Below, piece by piece: positions 59,655-64,000 of a DNA stretch of 64,000 nt. Numbering within the stretch: the stretch's first letter is position 1; each line of letters begins with the position of its first letter. Made by a program: the position numbers and the translations under genes. Origin of the DNA: Ceratorhiza oryzae-sativae (lineage: Eukaryota; Basidiomycota; Agaricomycetes; Cantharellales; Ceratobasidiaceae); the NCBI GenBank assembly GCA_030998015.1, contig JARWMV010000247.1, positions 868,001 to 932,000 of the forward strand, written 5' to 3'. The notes under the pieces are model-generated. The model was not told where the DNA came from and ran no database searches. It saw only the letters and a list, made by a program, of their open reading frames with translations.

Positions 59655-61877
59655 ATGTCGCCCAACAGGCCCGAGACACATGCAAGTTTGTTATCTAAAA
59701 TATCCTCACATCGATCGCTGACTGGCTTCTGACTGGTGCAGTTCGTTGGCGGTCTGCCACCGATAGACCCAGTGCGTGTATTAGAACAGCCCCCGTTCGG
59801 CTCGTGCTAACACTGCTGCTCGCGTGCGGCTCCAGTTTGCACATCCAGGTCGGTTCTTTCCGACGTTACTGAACGCTGTGCTTGCAACCGCCCTGTTCCG
59901 ATGCTGGAACCTGATCCTCTTCTTCACTGGATGGGCGACATGTGTATGCTTGATCACCGATAAAGTACACAAGTTAAGCTTTGCGCCAACCCTGCTCACT
60001 GTGTGAGTATATACACTCGGCGGAGGGTTGTCATGAGCTGACATTACGGACAGGCTGGGTACAGTGCTGGGTTTTGTTATCTCGGTGAGTTGGCACTTCC
60101 CAATTAGGTTACCGTTCTTTAACTTTGTCTTCCCAGTATCGTACCTCTTCTTCATTTGAACGCTATAATGAAGGCCGCCGGTTGTGGTCAACCATCATTC
60201 TAGCGAGCAGGACTTTCTCTCGTACCGGTAGGCCAAAAAAGGTTCACGCCGATATAGAGCGTTATTCACACTCTCGCGATTAGTGTGGTTCCACGTTCCG
60301 GATACCCCAATCACAGTTAAGCCTGAAGATGTGGTCGAGGCACGCGCTCGCAACATTATCGAAAAGCGCACTGCTATCAATCTTGTCGAAGCGTTCGGCG
60401 TGTCCGTCAAACACTACCTCCGTGGAGAAGAAGGGATCTACTACGAGGATCTCTACCATCTGGTCAAATTCCTGCCTGCATACTCGCTCCCGGCTGGGCT
60501 GCCAACGCAAGCCGTCCAATCACGTCCGTCGGCTGAAATCGCCGAGGAGACAGGTGTGTCAACGGCCACCGATGCTGCGCGAGGTTCCTGGAGCGGGTCC
60601 ACTTCCACCCATCTTCCGACCTTGAACAAAGACGGTTTGCCCTCGGTCTCGGAAAAAGTTGCCAATGGTCCACAGAGTCCTGGACTTGCCCGAGGTTCCA
60701 CTACGCGTCGTCCAGGCACCCGATACCGGCGAGTTCGTGGACCGTTTGGCGAGGTTGAGTTGGCGCCTTCTAGTGATCCTCCGAAATGGGGAATGTTTGA
60801 TGTGTGGCCGCTGTCCCTTTTGGTCAAACTTTTGACCAAGAGGGGGAAGAATGTTGGTGGGAAAAAGGCTGCGAAAGAGAGAGCCAAGTATCATGTTGTT
60901 TCTCATAATATTCCTCTGGAAATTACGCTGTATATGGTGAGTAGCCCCACCTGTCTTATTGCCTTAACTGCCGCTTACACAACGAGCTCAGAGCTCCTAC
61001 ATCTCTGCTCTTCAGCAGCGAAAGGTCGTCGACGTCCCCACGATTAGTAAGTTGACTGCCTATAGTCCAAGCCCTGCACTTGCTCAGATATATGGCAGAC
61101 ACACTCTTGCTCAGCCTAAATCAACTCGTCGACTCTCTCTCTGGACTGGAGCGCATTTTAACAACACCCATCCCCTTTTCGTATGGAAAAATTTGTTTAT
61201 CGTAATGACTAGTTGTGCTAAGCGCTTCGTACAGATATGGCATCCACCTCTGGACTGTTTGCATAATTTACGTTTTCTTCTTGGTAGGTATCCCAATAAC
61301 TTGGCTTGCTTCTGCTCTAATCTATCTCTTTGTGTCAGCCTTTCCAGTTGTGGGACAGCATCAAATATGTTACAATTCCGGCGACAGCCGTGGCGGTATG
61401 TGGCCGGCTTGTCCAGCGTCCAACAGTTACTCATTCAGGAGCTTTCAGGCATTCCTGTTCTTTGGCTTCCTTGTCGCTGGTGAAGAGATAGAAAGTAGGT
61501 TGCTTGCTTTAGGATTTATCAGAGATATGCTTATGATTCTTTCATCTACCCGCTTGCAGATCCGTTTGGATACGACAAGGTATATTTGTTCCGCCCCACT
61601 CCATGTCCTCTTAAATTTATCCCTGTGTCTGTAGAACGACCTGAACATGGACCACTTTTGCCACAACATTATTCGCGCCGAGCTTATCGCGCTTACCAGC
61701 GTTCCGGTTCCCGATCCTAATGTTTGGGCCTTCGTTCGTGATAACGATTGTGTATTTGGCACGGATGGCCCCGTTCATTCACCTAACGAATGGCTGCGGA
61801 AGGGGGAACGAGCGATGCGCGAAGCCCTGGAGAATGCCCCGATGACACGCCCCTCGTTTGCCCACCCCTCTACCTAA
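59655..61877 (+). CDS. bestrophin-like (UPF0187) anion channel protein
   Basis: The family signature VLGTVLGFVISYRTSSSFER, then YNEGRRLW, spans two introns near 60003-60052 and 60085-60136. Later blocks: VWFHVPDTPITV, RTAINLVEAFGVSVKHYLRG, HNIPLEITLYMSSYISALQQ, RKVVDVPTINTLLLSLNQLV, SLSGLERILTTPIPFSYGIH, LWTVCIIYVFFLPFQLWDS, FLFFGFLVAGEEIENPFGYD, and the end NDLNMDHFCHNIIRAELIAL. The long charged loop with Arg/Lys (60.5-60.9 kb) is typical of fungal members. Bestrophins are pentameric anion channels; fungal ones are plasma-membrane or organellar and little studied. The N-terminus is uncertain: ATG 59655 (MSPNRPETHA) fits by splicing, but the frame seems to slip near 59860-59875. A start at 59458 is an alternative. 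Confidence 0.82.
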
Positions 61878-61879
61878 AC

Positions 61880-62790
61880 GAATGTGTTTCTAGTTGGTGT
61901 TGTGATATACCGCTGTTTCAGTTCAGTTATGTGTTTCGCGCCTCAATTGCTATCTTGTTTTGATTGGACTTGACTTGTTTACTACTCGCCCCTCGCTATA
62001 GATTTACTTTCTTTATTTGGACTTCTGTGCTTCTTTGCTGCGCAAGTCTTAGCGTGCCTCGCTTCCAAATATATCCCACGTGGTATGCTTATCCTAATTC
62101 TTCGATGCGCTTCATATCTACTTCTCCCATGCGTGTCGAACACTCGACTCTACGTATGCTCGTCAAGTTTCGCCAAGCCGCTATATTTTCGGCCGACAGC
62201 TTCGATTTAGCGTGACCTGATACCGAGGAACTGTGCTCGGCACCTCGTTTGCGAGTGAGTTGGCGATGGCCGCTTGCGTGTGAGCTAGGGAGATAAAACT
62301 GAAACCGCTGCTTTCTTTTTTTTTGTAATCCTGTTAGGTAATGCAAATGTAGCAGGTAGTTTATGGTGTTCGTGTATTGAACGAGCCAATGGACCAATCA
62401 TCTTTGTCGAATATTTACCATGCTGAACTTGTGTCCATATGCATGCTTCATTCGGGATGGAGACATGCCAAGACTTCAGCCGAATACGTATCTAGCCTAG
62501 AATAGCCGAGAATTGTTGGTGAGGCGTATGCATCCACCTTCTCTGTCCTTCTTGCGCGACTGAATCGTGCTCCTAGACCCCCCGAACAATCTTCGAGCGT
62601 TTAGCGAATCTGCTCACCATATGCTCACGGACTATACTGCTCGATTCCGTCTTTCCTGTTCTCGTAGACGTGTGGGTTGCATGTGGAGAACAAGTTCCAC
62701 AGAGGGCATGCTTGGGAGTAGATATACGACTTTGGATAGTCCCCAACCACCAGTATCCACTCCCCTGTTGCCCACCCTCGGCTCTTTTCA
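61880..62790. other. intergenic interval
   Basis: 3' flank of the channel gene and promoter of the protease. A T run (12 of 13) lies near 62314. No gene. Confidence 0.4.
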
Positions 62791-62792
62791 AC

Positions 62793-64000
62793 ATGCTCGC
62801 TTCAGCCGCTTTCCTCCTCTCCGCTGCGCTCCTTGCTTCTGCGGACCGTTCGCTCACCCTGAGGGTTACCGCACCCGCTGGGTCTATCACGGATGTTGAC
62901 AACCTTCGTGTTGCTGCTACCGTCGCGAACACAGGCTCTGAGACCCTCCGCCTGCTCCGTGACCCTCGTTCGCCCCTCTCAAAGCACCCAACCGAGACGT
63001 TTGGAGTGGTCAACGCCCATGGTGCTCGCGCTGGGTTCACCGGAATGAAGGTCCGCTACAGCCCCGAGGGTGTCGCCAAGGCTGGGCTACCGGACAGCGT
63101 TGTTGAGCTCAAGCCTGGCGAGTCTGTGACCATCGAGCACGATCGTAGGTGACGGATCGGATTCAGTAGGCGGAGAACTGATTTGATCATTGACGATAGT
63201 TGCTGGCGTATACAACTTGACCGCAACTGGTACGGGCGCATATACCATTGATGCCGCCAACTTGTTCCGGGTTGTCGAAAACGACAAGACTCTCAGCGAT
63301 ATTTATGCCAATCTGGAGACTGCTAGCGTTGACGTCAAGGTAAGTGGGCATGATTCTTTTGAGTTGGCTTTGATTAACTGTGTGACGTAGGGAAAACTTG
63401 TTTCGTACAAAAACGCGGTTGTGCCTCCGGCTCAAGCCCTTGGCAAGCGTGCCAGCTATTCGGGTTGTACAAGCACTCGCCAGTCGCAGATTTCCAGTGC
63501 TATTAGCTCAGCCGCTTCGTATGCTTCCGATTCGTACAGCCATCTGACGTCCAACCCCTCCGGCTCGACCCGCTACACACGTTGGTTTGGGACATGGTCT
63601 TCTAGTCGGTATAGCCTCGTGTTGAACAGCTTCTCTGTAAGCCAGCTTTGCTCTGCGGAAGCACATTTCACTTAAAAAAAACGCGTTAAATAGCGTCTGC
63701 GCACTTACCCCAGCGGTTGGACTTACAACTGCGGCACCTGGTACGCTCAAACCACCTAATAGGGGACCAAGTCGGCGCTAATTTGGTCATTTTGCAGCAC
63801 CGACTCTAGCCTGTATGCGTACGTCTACCCCTCAAGCTACGGAACTGTGTATTTGTGCGGTTATTTCTGGAACGTGAGTAGGATCTCCAAATGTAGGGTG
63901 GAACTTGGCTGAATATGAGATCCAGGCTCCGGCGACTGGTGCCGGTTCGCGAGCGGACACCATCATCCATGAGGGAACTCACTTCACACAAGTGCTTGGG
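62793..64000 (+). CDS. secreted M35 Lys-specific metalloendopeptidase, truncated by window end
   Basis: Start ATG 62793 with a signal peptide (MLASAAFLLSAALLASA). Exons 62793-63144, 63200-63339, 63391-63636, 63694 to about 63743, then from about 63799. The propeptide-like beta domain (LTLRVTAPAGSITDVDNLRV, GVYNLTATGTGAYTIDAANL) is followed by the catalytic domain: SYSGCTSTRQSQISSAISSA, SYGTVYLCGYFWN, APATGAGSRADTIIHEGTHF. The HEGTH is the zinc-binding HExxH; the third ligand Asp in the downstream G-T-x-x-D motif is outside the window. The family (deuterolysin / peptidyl-Lys metallopeptidase) cleaves extracellular proteins and is common in basidiomycete secretomes. The coding region is incomplete at base 64000. 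Confidence 0.9.

Noticed and set aside
61047..61065. A 19-nt GT-AG intron in the bestrophin-like gene
   Set aside because: It keeps frame, but the acceptor at 61098 (52-nt intron) also fits the phase and gives DVPTINTLLLSLNQLV, which agrees much better with the family.

Overview
This window is eukaryotic and reads as a filamentous basidiomycete (Agaricomycetes). The signs are genes split by many 45-65 nt introns, a Plavaka-type transposase, DUF6532 and DUF6533 genes, an M35 Lys-specific metallopeptidase, an SPX-RING protein and a fungal Sen54. The mix resembles Rhizoctonia/Ceratobasidiaceae, but that is an inference from gene content. No rRNA, tRNA or CRISPR array was recognised.

Layout. 1-2.4 kb: 3' part of a DUF6532 gene on the minus strand. 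3.6-7.2 kb: a dead Plavaka transposase interrupted by a 374 bp solo LTR. 7.6-10.6 kb: a decayed local duplication of an unrecognised convergent gene pair. 11.4-14.2 kb: two tandem MYND zinc-finger paralogues. 15.5-20.2 kb: an 18-exon P5A ATPase (SPF1), then an F-box gene with a frameshift. 22.8-25.8 kb: a secreted T1-type ribonuclease and an SPX-RING protein. 27.7-30.3 kb: a Zn2Cys6 transcription factor. 31.3-33.4 kb: a Ser/Pro-rich protein and an unrecognised membrane protein. 35-39 kb: a sparse region holding two paralogous small coiled-coil genes and a palindromic element. 40.6-47.3 kb: a DUF6533 membrane protein, tRNA-splicing endonuclease subunit Sen54 and an Old Yellow Enzyme-type oxidoreductase, with a broken copy of the last gene's first exon at 49.4 kb. 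50.8-57.1 kb: a GC-rich gene-dense block with Elongin C, a Ras-family GTPase (head to head), a small conserved protein, an acetoacetate-decarboxylase-like protein and a bZIP factor. 59.7-64 kb: a bestrophin-like channel and the start of an M35 metalloprotease, cut by the window edge.

These look like ordinary chromosomal housekeeping and secretome genes separated by repeat-scarred intervals, not a single operon-like system. Recurring oddities are: six introns whose best model is GC-AG; very small exons (6, 9, 12 and 13 nt, and a start codon split by an intron); and single frameshifts in genes whose protein sequence is otherwise well conserved, which could be assembly indels or recent decay. 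Intron boundaries were worked out by hand from frame, splice signals and family conservation; no expression data were available.
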